64,000 nucleotides of DNA, from positions 248,001 to 312,000 of the forward strand of contig LNEP01000001.1 of the NCBI GenBank assembly GCA_001464125.1. The letters run 5' to 3'. This DNA is from Betaproteobacteria bacterium Ga0077540 (GTDB lineage Bacteria > Pseudomonadota > Gammaproteobacteria > Burkholderiales > Methylophilaceae). The notes under the pieces were generated by a model, which was not told the origin of the DNA, did no database searches, and saw nothing but the letters and a program-made list of their open reading frames with translations. Below are positions 35,935-44,450 of this stretch, piece by piece. Position 1 is the first letter of the stretch. The number at the start of each line of letters is the position of its first letter. The position numbers were made by a program, and so were the translations under genes.

Positions 35935-35961
35935 TAAAGTTCGCTTAAACTATGCCGATAC
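35935..35961 (+). promoter_or_regulatory. FliA (sigma-28) promoter of flgM
   Basis: TAAA (35935-35938), exactly 15 bases, then GCCGATAC (35954-35961) match the FliA consensus TAAA-N15-GCCGATAA at 11 of 12 positions. It stands 66 bases before the flgM start and gives the expected feedback control of the anti-sigma factor. Confidence 0.85.
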
Positions 35962-36027
35962 CACTAATATACAGAAGTATTTTAGCTGAGCAGTTTTAGC
36001 ATAAGATTTTGCGAAAAGGATTTCACC

Positions 36028-36345
36028 ATGAAAATTAACGATTCCATCAAAAACAAAGTAGAGCTTGGTACAGACAAGTTAGGCGCAGGCAAAGGCACGG
36101 GTGCCAATGCAGTGGCTAACAATAAAGCAGAGCCAAGCGCATCTAAATCCAGTGAAAATGTGACTTTGTCACCTATTTCAGTACAGTTGCAATCGATTAC
36201 ATCTGATGTCTCAACCTCAGGCGTGTTCGATGCAGAAAAAGTAAACGCAATCAAATCAGCGATTGAGAGCGGCCAGTTTAAAGTGAACTCTGAAAAAGTG
36301 GCTGATGGCTTAATTGATACTGTGAAAGATTTGCTGAAAAAATAA
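36028..36345 (+). CDS. flgM: Anti-sigma-28 factor FlgM
   Basis: The 105-residue FlgM starts MKINDSIKNKVELG, has an unstructured Ala/Lys/Ser-rich N-terminal half, and a C-terminal FliA-binding half with VTLSPISVQLQSI and FDAEKVNAIKSAIESGQFKV. It holds FliA inactive until the hook is finished and FlgM is exported. AAAAGGA precedes the ATG, and a near-perfect FliA promoter lies upstream. Confidence 0.96.
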   Translation: MKINDSIKNKVELGTDKLGAGKGTGANAVANNKAEPSASKSSENVTLSPISVQLQSITSDVSTSGVFDAEKVNAIKSAIESGQFKVNSEKVADGLIDTVKDLLKK

Positions 36346-36363
36346 TCGAAGCAGAGGCGCACT

Positions 36364-36852
36364 ATGTTAACCACATCTCAGACAGCTAAAACAACGCGCT
36401 CAGACATTAACTTTGAGCAGGACGCTATGTTGGTCAACCAATTGTTAACCGACTTACAGAAGGAACAGGCTGCGTTGGTAGTGTCTGATGTGCATACTAT
36501 TGAGCAACTAATAGACAAGCGTCTGGTGTTGCTACAACAGTTGAGTGTGGCTGCTAAAAATCGTTATGATGCGTTAGCTACAAATGGCTATGAACCAAAC
36601 GAAAAAGGTATGGCTAAATGGTTAATGGTACAAGCCAAACCTATGCTGAATCGTGCTTGGGATAACTTTCAGAAAGCATTGGTGCAAGCAAAAGAAATGA
36701 ACCGCCTTAACGGCGTGCTCATCAATAAGCATTTCAATCGTAATCAACAAATGCTCAGCCATTTACAAGGGGAATCTGTGCGTACAGATACCTATGGCAA
36801 AAACGGGCAAACCAAATCGCAACACTATCTGCGCGGCCCACTTATCGTTTAA
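36364..36852 (+). CDS. flgN: Export chaperone FlgN
   Basis: The 162-residue helical protein lies 18 bp after flgM, the normal place of flgN. It has QLLTDLQKEQAALVVSDVHTIEQL near 28-51 and LNGVLINKHFNRNQQMLSHLQG near 115-137, as in FlgN proteins, which chaperone FlgK and FlgL to the export gate. Confidence 0.93.
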   Translation: MLTTSQTAKTTRSDINFEQDAMLVNQLLTDLQKEQAALVVSDVHTIEQLIDKRLVLLQQLSVAAKNRYDALATNGYEPNEKGMAKWLMVQAKPMLNRAWDNFQKALVQAKEMNRLNGVLINKHFNRNQQMLSHLQGESVRTDTYGKNGQTKSQHYLRGPLIV

Positions 36853-36872
36853 AAATAATTCACACAAACTTA

Positions 36873-36901
36873 TTGACAATGCTCAATAATCTTTGCATCA
36901 T
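36873..36901 (+). promoter_or_regulatory. Candidate sigma-70 promoter of the GGDEF/EAL gene
   Basis: TTGACA (36873-36878, exact -35) and CATCAT (36896-36901, 4 of 6 to TATAAT) are 17 bases apart, 195 bp before the start codon. The 243-bp leader between flgN and the next gene is AT-rich. Confidence 0.5.
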
Positions 36902-37095
36902 TCAATACTGAATCTACTACATAAATATACATCAACAAGTGTATGTTTATACAACAATAAAAATAAGTTGAACATCATTGTTTTTGGAAATGAGTGTGGT
37001 GAATTACAGCGTATGTGTACGCACATTTAAGTTACCATTTTTTCTAAAACAAAGTAGAAATCCGTTGTTTGACTTGAGATGATTGAAAGTTGAAA

Positions 37096-40000
37096 ATGGG
37101 CCCTACTGACCAAGATGTAGCTAAAGCTGGTGAACACGCTTTAAGTCTACTTTCAAAAATCACCCAGCATTTGCAAGGGATGATTTACCAGTTTCGCCTA
37201 ATGCCTGATAAATCGATCAGCATTCCATTTTCCAGTTCGCATATTGAAACGCTATTTGGTTTAACGCCCGAGCAAGTCAAAGAAGATGCCACTGAGCTAT
37301 TGAACCGAATTGACCCGCGCGATTACGACCGCTTTGTGCAAACTGGTCGCGTATCGGCAGAACAGCTTTCCCCATGGCAGTGCGAGTTCCGCGTTAAATA
37401 CGATAATCAGACCGTGCGTTGGTTATTCGGTAATTCCTCACCAGAGCTAGAACCAGACGGTAGTATTTTATGGACTGGCTATATCAAAGATATCACGGAG
37501 AATAAGCAACTGCAGCAGACCGCAATGATGGGCGGTATTGCATTGCATGCCAAATTAGGTTCGGTGCCTGATTTGCTATTTGAGGCCGATGAGTTTGGTA
37601 TGTGCCAATCGGTGCACTCAGCATCACAAGAGCTATTGGGCGCATCACACAACGCATTTATTGGTGAGCCGATTGATGTGTTTTTACCTAAACGCGCTTG
37701 CCAATTGATTTTAGAGGCGATTCAAGAATCTAAGCGGGACGGAAGATCGCAGGGTAAACAGTTTGGCCTGGATTTGTTACAAGGTAAGCGCTGGTTTGAA
37801 TTGTCAGTCGTCAGAAATAATAAAGAGGACCCTAAAGATACCTATGTCATTTTAGTTCGCGACGTTACAGAACAAAAGAAAGCACAAGACAAACTTAGAA
37901 TTGACTCTTATGCATTTCGCGCTATTTCGCAGGGGGTGGTGGTCGCTGATAGTCAGCGAAATATCGTGGCAGTGAATGATGCTTTCACCAGAATTACGGG
38001 TTATACCTCAGATGATTTGTCTGGCAAAAACCTTGATTTTTTGTATTCGACGCACACTAATGCAGATACTTTGAATGAAATTCAGCAGCTACTGGCGCAA
38101 AATTTAGCCTACTCTGGCGAGGTGATTAGCTACCACAAAGAGGGGAGTCCTTTTTTAAATGAAATCACGATTACACCAGTCGTGGATGATAATCAATTAG
38201 CCGGTAATTATGTGTGTGTCATTAGGGATATTACCGAGCAAAATGCGCTGCAATCAGCCATAGAGGAGTCTCGTTATTTACTGATCACCGTCATTGATGC
38301 TGTGCCTTCCAGAATTTTTTGGAAAGATAAACAGTCACGCTATTTAGGTTGCAACAAAACCTTCGCGCAAGATATGGGCTTGCAAGATCCAGCTGATATT
38401 TTTGGTAAAACAGATGAAGACTTCTTTCCATCCGAGTATGCCGTTAAATTCAAACGAGACGATACCGCTATTATGCAAGCGGCTGAATCAAAATTGTTTT
38501 ACGAAGAAGAGGTTATCAATCATCAAGGTAAACGTGACTGGGCATTGAAATCAAAGGTGCCGCTTAGCAATTCAAATAATCAGATTATTGGTTTGTTAGG
38601 TGTGTTCGATATTATTACTGAGCGTAAAGAAGAGCAGGCGAAGTTACGTAAAACACAGCAAGCCTTGTTGGAATCAAATGAACGCTACATGGATTTGTAT
38701 GAGTTTGCCCCAGTGGGTTATCTAACAGTGAATGAAAGCGGTATGGTGTCAGAAGCCAATTGGAAAGCGCGTTCTATTCTAGGCCTGAAGCGCAAAGATT
38801 TAGGAAAAGAACGTTTTGCGCACTTTGTTTCTCAATCGCATAAAAAATACTGGCAAACACAGTTTGCCGTGCTTAAAGGTTTGCAAGAAGGTGCCGAACA
38901 AGAGTTTGAGCTTAACCTCTCGAATGAAGAGGCCAATACCCATGTAGATGTGAAGCTGAGTTGCGTGCGGACAGACGCCATGGAAAATCAGTCGATGGTG
39001 CGCATGACACTGTTTGACATTTCGGCCATGAAACAGGCCGAGCTAGAGCTAAGGCAAAAAGAGGCCTACCAACGTTCTTTGCTTGATAACTTCCCGTTCA
39101 TGGTCTGGTTAAAAGACAAAGATAGCCGTTTTCTCACTGTGAATCGTGCATTTTTGCACGCATGTGGCGCAACTGCATTTGATCAAGTGATTGGTAAAAC
39201 AGACTCGGATTTCTGGACACCCGATTTAGCAGATTCTTACCGTGCCCAAGATAAAGCAGTGATGCTGAGCCGTGAGCCAAAGACTTTGGATGCAATCATT
39301 GAAGTGGAAGGTAAGCGCTTATGGTTTGAAGCTTACAAGTCTCCGGTCATTGTGGGTGATAAAGTGGTTGGGACGGTGGGTTTTGCAAGGGATATTTCCA
39401 ACCGTCGCCGCATGTCCAATTACGAGCAATTTAGAAGCCGCATGCTTGAATTGGTAGTCAGTGAGGAAAATCTGCAAGTGGTGCTGGATAGCATCGTATC
39501 CGGGCTGGAGCAAATTAATCCGGCCATGTTTTGCTTAATTGCATTGTTGGATGAAAAGACCAAGCAATTGCATATAGCCTCTGCGCTGAGCTTGCCAGAT
39601 GGATTTGTACAATCTTTGGAGGGCATGAAAATTGGCATGGGCGCTGGTTCTATCGGAACGGCAGCCTTTACCAAAGAGCGCGTGATTGTAGAGGATGTCA
39701 TGACGCACCCATATGGGACTAAAAAAAGAGAGATTGCGCAACAATATGGCATAGGCTCAAGCTGGGCGGAGCCTATTATGGGCTCTAAAGGTAATGTGCT
39801 TGGTGCTTTTGGCATATATCACCATGGTGCACAAACGCCAGATGAATTTGATATTACGTTGATTGAGCAGTCAGCTAGGCTAATAAGCATTGCATTGGAG
39901 CGTAATGAGTCCATTTCTAAAATTGCACACCTTGCGTATTACGATGATGTCACCGGTTTACCAAATCGCAGATTTTTATTTGAACAAGTGAAGCGCTCAA

Positions 40001-41235
40001 TCGCGATGAACTTAGAGTCGGGTGCTAACGGAGCACTGATGTATCTGGATTTAGATCAGTTTAAAACCATCAATGACTCAAGAGGGCACGATATTGGTGA
40101 TATGCTGCTACTGGAAGTGGCCAATCGTTTAAGGGCAAACTTACATGCGGCAGACACCATTGCGCGCGTAGGTGGTGATGAGTTTGTGCTATTGCTGGAA
40201 GGCCTTTCCAGCGAACCTATTGAGGCTGCAAAGCAAGTTGAGCTGGTGATTGCTCGTGTGCTAAGAGCTCTAAATAAACCATATACCATCGCCAAACAAA
40301 AGCATCACATCAGCGCAAGCGTGGGCATTACCTTGTTTGGTCAGCAAAAGTTAGATGGCGAGGAAATATTGCAGCAGGCAGATATTGCCATGTTCCAAGC
40401 CAAAAAATCTGGACGCAACACTTACCGATTCTTTGACCCTAAAATGCAGGCCAATATCACTGCCTTAGTAGGGCTGGAAGCAGAGTTGAGAAAAGCGCTC
40501 AGCGAAAATCAATTAACGTTGTATTACCAAGTGCAAGTGGATCACCTAGGCCAACCCTTTGGTGCCGAGGCGTTGATACGCTGGATGCACCCTGAGCGCG
40601 GTATGATTTCACCCGCAGACTTTATTCCATTGGCAGAAGAAACAGGACTCATTCTTCCAATCGGTGCATGGGTATTGGATTCTGCTTGCGCACAGATTAA
40701 AGCTTGGCAAAATAACGCGAATACTCGAGAGCTGACATTGTCAGTCAATATCAGTGCTAAACAGTTCAGGCAACCAGATTTTGTACAGCAGGTGAAAAAC
40801 TGTATCGAAAAATATGGCATAGACCCTATGTATTTAAGGTTGGAGCTCACTGAGAGCATGTTGCTTGAAAACGTTGAAGAGACTGTCGAGGATATGAACA
40901 CGCTAGGACAAGTGGGTGTTCAGTTCTCATTGGACGATTTTGGCACGGGTTATTCATCTCTGCAGTACCTGAAACGCCTGCCACTCTACCAACTTAAAAT
41001 TGACCAATCTTTTGTACGCGATATTGTGACAGACAGTCACGATAGAACGATTGTGCGCACGATTATTGCGATGGCACAGAGCATGTACATAGGCGTGATT
41101 GCTGAAGGGGTGGAGACTTTAGAGCAACGCGAGCTATTGTTGACTAACGGTTGTAGGCGTTACCAAGGGTTCTACTTTGGAAGGCCTATGGATATTGAAC
41201 AGTTTAACGCTTCGTTTAAAACTATTGCGCACTAG
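37096..41235 (+). CDS. Multi-PAS/GAF diguanylate cyclase-phosphodiesterase
   Basis: Starting at the ATG at 37096 the protein is 1379 residues with no membrane segment. I see about six PAS domains (roughly 30-145, 155-270, 275-390, 395-515, 530-650, 655-780), a GAF domain (about 790-940), GGDEF (950-1110) and EAL (1120-1375). GGDEF is intact (ARVGGDEFVLLL near 1025), but the I-site position reads HAAD instead of RxxD, so product inhibition is unlikely. EAL keeps EALIRW, the ELTES glutamate, FSLDDFGTGYSS, KIDQSF and EGVET, so phosphodiesterase activity is expected. It could turn redox or ligand signals into a c-di-GMP change at the flagellum. Its end overlaps motD on the other strand by 14 bp. 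Confidence 0.93.
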   Translation: MGPTDQDVAKAGEHALSLLSKITQHLQGMIYQFRLMPDKSISIPFSSSHIETLFGLTPEQVKEDATELLNRIDPRDYDRFVQTGRVSAEQLSPWQCEFRVKYDNQTVRWLFGNSSPELEPDGSILWTGYIKDITENKQLQQTAMMGGIALHAKLGSVPDLLFEADEFGMCQSVHSASQELLGASHNAFIGEPIDVFLPKRACQLILEAIQESKRDGRSQGKQFGLDLLQGKRWFELSVVRNNKEDPKDTYVILVRDVTEQKKAQDKLRIDSYAFRAISQGVVVADSQRNIVAVNDAFTRITGYTSDDLSGKNLDFLYSTHTNADTLNEIQQLLAQNLAYSGEVISYHKEGSPFLNEITITPVVDDNQLAGNYVCVIRDITEQNALQSAIEESRYLLITVIDAVPSRIFWKDKQSRYLGCNKTFAQDMGLQDPADIFGKTDEDFFPSEYAVKFKRDDTAIMQAAESKLFYEEEVINHQGKRDWALKSKVPLSNSNNQIIGLLGVFDIITERKEEQAKLRKTQQALLESNERYMDLYEFAPVGYLTVNESGMVSEANWKARSILGLKRKDLGKERFAHFVSQSHKKYWQTQFAVLKGLQEGAEQEFELNLSNEEANTHVDVKLSCVRTDAMENQSMVRMTLFDISAMKQAELELRQKEAYQRSLLDNFPFMVWLKDKDSRFLTVNRAFLHACGATAFDQVIGKTDSDFWTPDLADSYRAQDKAVMLSREPKTLDAIIEVEGKRLWFEAYKSPVIVGDKVVGTVGFARDISNRRRMSNYEQFRSRMLELVVSEENLQVVLDSIVSGLEQINPAMFCLIALLDEKTKQLHIASALSLPDGFVQSLEGMKIGMGAGSIGTAAFTKERVIVEDVMTHPYGTKKREIAQQYGIGSSWAEPIMGSKGNVLGAFGIYHHGAQTPDEFDITLIEQSARLISIALERNESISKIAHLAYYDDVTGLPNRRFLFEQVKRSIAMNLESGANGALMYLDLDQFKTINDSRGHDIGDMLLLEVANRLRANLHAADTIARVGGDEFVLLLEGLSSEPIEAAKQVELVIARVLRALNKPYTIAKQKHHISASVGITLFGQQKLDGEEILQQADIAMFQAKKSGRNTYRFFDPKMQANITALVGLEAELRKALSENQLTLYYQVQVDHLGQPFGAEALIRWMHPERGMISPADFIPLAEETGLILPIGAWVLDSACAQIKAWQNNANTRELTLSVNISAKQFRQPDFVQQVKNCIEKYGIDPMYLRLELTESMLLENVEETVEDMNTLGQVGVQFSLDDFGTGYSSLQYLKRLPLYQLKIDQSFVRDIVTDSHDRTIVRTIIAMAQSMYIGVIAEGVETLEQRELLLTNGCRRYQGFYFGRPMDIEQFNASFKTIAH

Positions 41236-42115
41236 GTGCTGGTAGAGGCGCTTGCAGGATGGGAGCTTTTGGCGCAGTTGTAGCCGGTATCGCTCTATCT
41301 AGAGCCACAGGACTACCTGTCTGCTCTACAGACAATTGTGGCCTGATTTCTAAATTATCATCGACTGGACTATTGGTTTCATACAAAATCAATATCGAAA
41401 CGCGTCTATTTTTAGCACGTCCAAACTCAGTATCACTGCTACTCAAGGGTTGTGTATCGCCATAACCAATTGCACTTAAGCGAGTTTCAGTGATTCCTGC
41501 CTGATTTAATAGGCGCACTACGGTGGTGGCACGCACTGCAGATAATTCCCAGTTTGAAAAAAATAATTGATTATGGATAGGCGTATTATCGGTGTGTCCT
41601 TCCACTTGAATCAGGCGCTGATTGGTATTCAAAATGGTGCCAATCTCATTGAGTAATGCTATGGCTGCCCCAGAAATATCAGCAGAACCAGCGGTAAACA
41701 GCACACTGTCGTTGATATCGATGCGTACACCTCGGTTGTTTTGCATGACCTGTACTTTGCCTTCTTGTATCAGCGGGCTTAATTTATTGGAGATATCCAC
41801 CCCCATACGCGCCATGTTCTCACGTTCGCGTTTGGATTTTTCTTGATACAAATAACTGAGTGGCAACGGTTTAATGATGGTTTTTTCCGGTTGCGGTTTG
41901 ACTTCCAACTTTTTGATTTGAATGGATTGCGGATTGTTACCAGTAAATGCACTGCCCATGGCATTAGTCAGTGCATTGTATTTGCTTAAATTGACAGAAG
42001 AAATAGCATACATCACCACAAAAAATGCAAAGAGTAGGGTGATGAAATCTGCATATGAGACTAACCAGCGGTCTGGATTATCGTCATCATCATCAAAGGG
42101 CTGCCGTCTAATCAT
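41222..42115 (-). CDS. motD: Flagellar motor stator protein MotD (MotB-like)
   Basis: The 297-residue protein has one N-terminal membrane helix with RWLVSYADFITLLFAFFVVMY, where Asp23 is the proton-carrying residue, and a C-terminal OmpA-type peptidoglycan-binding domain with QVEGHTDNTPIHNQ and VRLLNQAGITETRLSAIGYGD. With MotC it makes the second stator known from Pseudomonas. It is last in the flhB operon; its stop overlaps the end of the GGDEF/EAL gene. Confidence 0.92.
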   Translation of the reverse strand: MIRRQPFDDDDDNPDRWLVSYADFITLLFAFFVVMYAISSVNLSKYNALTNAMGSAFTGNNPQSIQIKKLEVKPQPEKTIIKPLPLSYLYQEKSKRERENMARMGVDISNKLSPLIQEGKVQVMQNNRGVRIDINDSVLFTAGSADISGAAIALLNEIGTILNTNQRLIQVEGHTDNTPIHNQLFFSNWELSAVRATTVVRLLNQAGITETRLSAIGYGDTQPLSSSDTEFGRAKNRRVSILILYETNSPVDDNLEIRPQLSVEQTGSPVALDRAIPATTAPKAPILQAPLPAPSAQ

Positions 42116-42130
42116 GGTGTTGTCAGGGGG

Positions 42131-42871
42131 CTAGTGCAAATACGATTGCAAACGCTCATCTACAATCTTGGGATGATCACCTCTGGCGATAGAGACCCAA
42201 GCGTTTAGTAGCATCTCGCGACGCATCATTTCTTGATTAATCAACGTTTTTAATTTGCCAGCAATAGGGAGAAACACTAAGTTGGCCAAGGCCACACCGT
42301 AAATGGTGGCCACAAACGCAATGGCAATCCCGCTACCCAATCTGCTGGGGTCAGATAAGTTTTCCATGACATGAATCAAGCCTATCACCGCCCCCAAAAT
42401 ACCAATAGTGGGGGAGTAGCCGCCAGCCGCGCTCCAAATCTTGGCGGCATTGCGTTGCTTTAATTCATAAAAATGCATATCAATGGCGCAAATCTCACGG
42501 ATGCGATCTGGCGGTGTGCCGTCAATCATGAGCTGCAAACCTTTGCGGATAAAAGGCTCTGATTCGCGCGATAAGAAGTTTTCTAACATGAAAATACCTT
42601 CTTTACGTGCAAATATCGCCCATGCATTGATGCGGGCGACCAGTTCGTGCCTGTCGTCATTGGGGATTACAAATACTTGCTTTGCCATGACTAGCCCAGC
42701 CATAAAAGTCGGATAATTGCTTTGGAGCAACACCGCGCCAAAAGTGCCAAACAGCACAATCAGTAGCGCAGCCGGCTGCACAAGCGAGGCAATTTGCCCC
42801 CCTTCAACCGCTTGGCCAATCAGCAGCCCTAGCAGGGCAATGGCGAGGCCGGCTAAACTACCCCAGTCCAT
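42131..42871 (-). CDS. motC: Flagellar motor stator protein MotC (MotA-like)
   Basis: Starting at the ATG at 42871 (AAAGAAAGAG upstream) the protein is 246 residues with four membrane segments: MDWGSLAGLAIALLGLLIGQ, a second at about 30-50, and GYSPTIGILGAVIGLIHVM with SGIAIAFVATIYGVALANLVFLP in two later ones. These fit MotC, the MotA-like partner of MotD. The start lies 19 bp inside the end of fliA, so it is translationally coupled. An upstream in-frame start would run far into fliA and is rejected. Confidence 0.92.
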   Translation of the reverse strand: MDWGSLAGLAIALLGLLIGQAVEGGQIASLVQPAALLIVLFGTFGAVLLQSNYPTFMAGLVMAKQVFVIPNDDRHELVARINAWAIFARKEGIFMLENFLSRESEPFIRKGLQLMIDGTPPDRIREICAIDMHFYELKQRNAAKIWSAAGGYSPTIGILGAVIGLIHVMENLSDPSRLGSGIAIAFVATIYGVALANLVFLPIAGKLKTLINQEMMRREMLLNAWVSIARGDHPKIVDERLQSYLH

Positions 42872-43590
42872 GCTCTTTCTTTCAAATGGGCACGTAAACG
42901 CGCCACAGCCTGGCTGTGCAATTGGCAAACGCGAGATTCTGAGACGCTCATCACGGCACCAATTTCTTTAAGGTTAAGTTCTTGCTCGTAGTAAAGGCCC
43001 ATCAGTATTTTTTCGCGTTCTGGCAACGCTTCAATGGATTCAATCAAAGCTTCACGGAAATCACTTTCCAACAAACCTTTTATCGGGTCGCTACTTGCAT
43101 CATCCAGAAAGCGATCTAAAAAGTGTTCACCACCATTTTCCTCATCATGAAAGTCTTCGTAATAGACGAGTTGATGGCCTTGGCAATCCCCCAAGGTTTC
43201 ATAGTAGTCTTGCAGTGAAACATCCAGCTTTTTCGCAATCTCGTTTTCTGAAGGAGAGCGGCCAAGTTGTTGCTCCAATTGATGGATGGCGCTTTCGATA
43301 TCGCGCATGCTTTTACGCACACTGCGAGGCACCCAATCCGCGCTACGTAGTTCATCTAACATGGAACCACGGATACGTTGGGCAGCATAGGTTTCAAACT
43401 GCGCACCATGCGTGTCCTCGTAACGATTAATCGCATCCAACAATCCCATCATACCTGCTTGTATCAGGTCATCTAACTCCACACTGGGCGGTAGTTTTGC
43501 CTTGAGCTGGTAAGCGAGCTTTTTAACCATGGTTGCGTGTTTTGCAAGCATGTCACTCGTTTGATCGTGTTTTCCGGTAACTGTATACAT
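42853..43590 (-). CDS. fliA: Flagellar sigma factor FliA (sigma-28)
   Basis: The 245-residue sigma factor has region 2 (VELDDLIQAGMMGLLDAINRYE, then FETYAAQRIRGSMLDELRSADWVPRSVR), region 3, and region 4 with the helix-turn-helix LNLKEIGAVMSVSESRVCQLHSQAV. It directs late flagellar transcription from promoters such as the one before flgM. It is encoded after flhG and overlaps motC. Confidence 0.97.
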   Translation of the reverse strand: MYTVTGKHDQTSDMLAKHATMVKKLAYQLKAKLPPSVELDDLIQAGMMGLLDAINRYEDTHGAQFETYAAQRIRGSMLDELRSADWVPRSVRKSMRDIESAIHQLEQQLGRSPSENEIAKKLDVSLQDYYETLGDCQGHQLVYYEDFHDEENGGEHFLDRFLDDASSDPIKGLLESDFREALIESIEALPEREKILMGLYYEQELNLKEIGAVMSVSESRVCQLHSQAVARLRAHLKERAWTGVV

Positions 43591-43610
43591 AAATGACCTT
43601 TGGCCTAAAC

Positions 43611-44450
43611 TCAGGCGTATTGTTCTTGGGCAAATTGCGCAGACATAAACTCTGCAGGTGCTACTTGTTTGTAATTTAATTTCAACGCCATTTTCTTAAA
43701 TGCATTCGACGCCGTTGCTAATGGAAACGCCTCTACTACAGAACGCCCTAACTGAGACGCTTTGCTTAAATGGTCATCTTTGGGAATGGCGCCAAAAAAT
43801 TCCAAATCGACACGCATATAGCGTTTGGCGACAGACGAAATATTGTTAAATACCACCTTGGCTTGTTGCTCCGTGGCGTTATCCACAATAATGCCAAAGT
43901 GACGACGGCCAATCTGACTGTAGATGTTTTTAATCATGGCGTAAGCATCTTTAATTGATTCAGGCTCACGCGTCAGCTGAATAATGATTTCGCCATCATT
44001 GAGCAAGCTAATCGGGAGCAAATGGGCTTTATTCAAAGAGGCATCTACCAGCAAGATTTCATATTGGTTGGCCAGTGTGTTGAATAAGCCTGTCAGGTAT
44101 TCACTCATGCTGTAATTCAGCATTTGATCCAATTGACTTTTTTGCATCATTTTGGCGATAGAGAAGCCATGTTGAGACAAATGAATCGCTTTGTTCAGTG
44201 CAATTTTTTTGAGTCCTGTGTCGATTAGCGTCGGTAACGCATTGATGCCATAAAAGGATTCGGATGATTCTTTAGAAGCATGCACCACCAAGGTTTTATT
44301 GCCTTGATCGCTGATGGATGCCGCCAAATTGGTCATCAAACGTGATTTATCATGCGTAGCGGCAGCAGAAATAATCGAGATAATGCGCGGCGCAGGTGCC
44401 GCCATAATTCTGCGTAAGCCAGCGGCTTGATCCTGTTGAATATTAAGCAT
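43611..44450 (-). CDS. flhG: FlhG/FleN-like MinD-family protein with degenerate P-loop
   Basis: The 279-residue protein sits where flhG (fleN) normally lies, directly after flhF (8-bp overlap). Like MinD/ParA relatives it has IISIISAAATHDKSRLMTNLAASI at 23-46, a Walker-B-like ILLVDASL and QLTREPESIKDAYAMIKNIY. But the deviant Walker A, normally KGGVGKT, reads ATHDKS at 31-36: the signature lysine and all three glycines are gone. ATP hydrolysis is therefore doubtful. It may be a structural or antiactivator partner of FlhF only. FlhG controls flagellar number in polar flagellates. Confidence 0.85.
   Translation of the reverse strand: MLNIQQDQAAGLRRIMAAPAPRIISIISAAATHDKSRLMTNLAASISDQGNKTLVVHASKESSESFYGINALPTLIDTGLKKIALNKAIHLSQHGFSIAKMMQKSQLDQMLNYSMSEYLTGLFNTLANQYEILLVDASLNKAHLLPISLLNDGEIIIQLTREPESIKDAYAMIKNIYSQIGRRHFGIIVDNATEQQAKVVFNNISSVAKRYMRVDLEFFGAIPKDDHLSKASQLGRSVVEAFPLATASNAFKKMALKLNYKQVAPAEFMSAQFAQEQYA

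Noticed and set aside
42872-42928. A longer MotC start inside fliA
   Set aside because: The extra residues are the fliA antisense-like frame; the ATG at 42871 begins with the first membrane helix and has an AG-rich ribosome-binding site.
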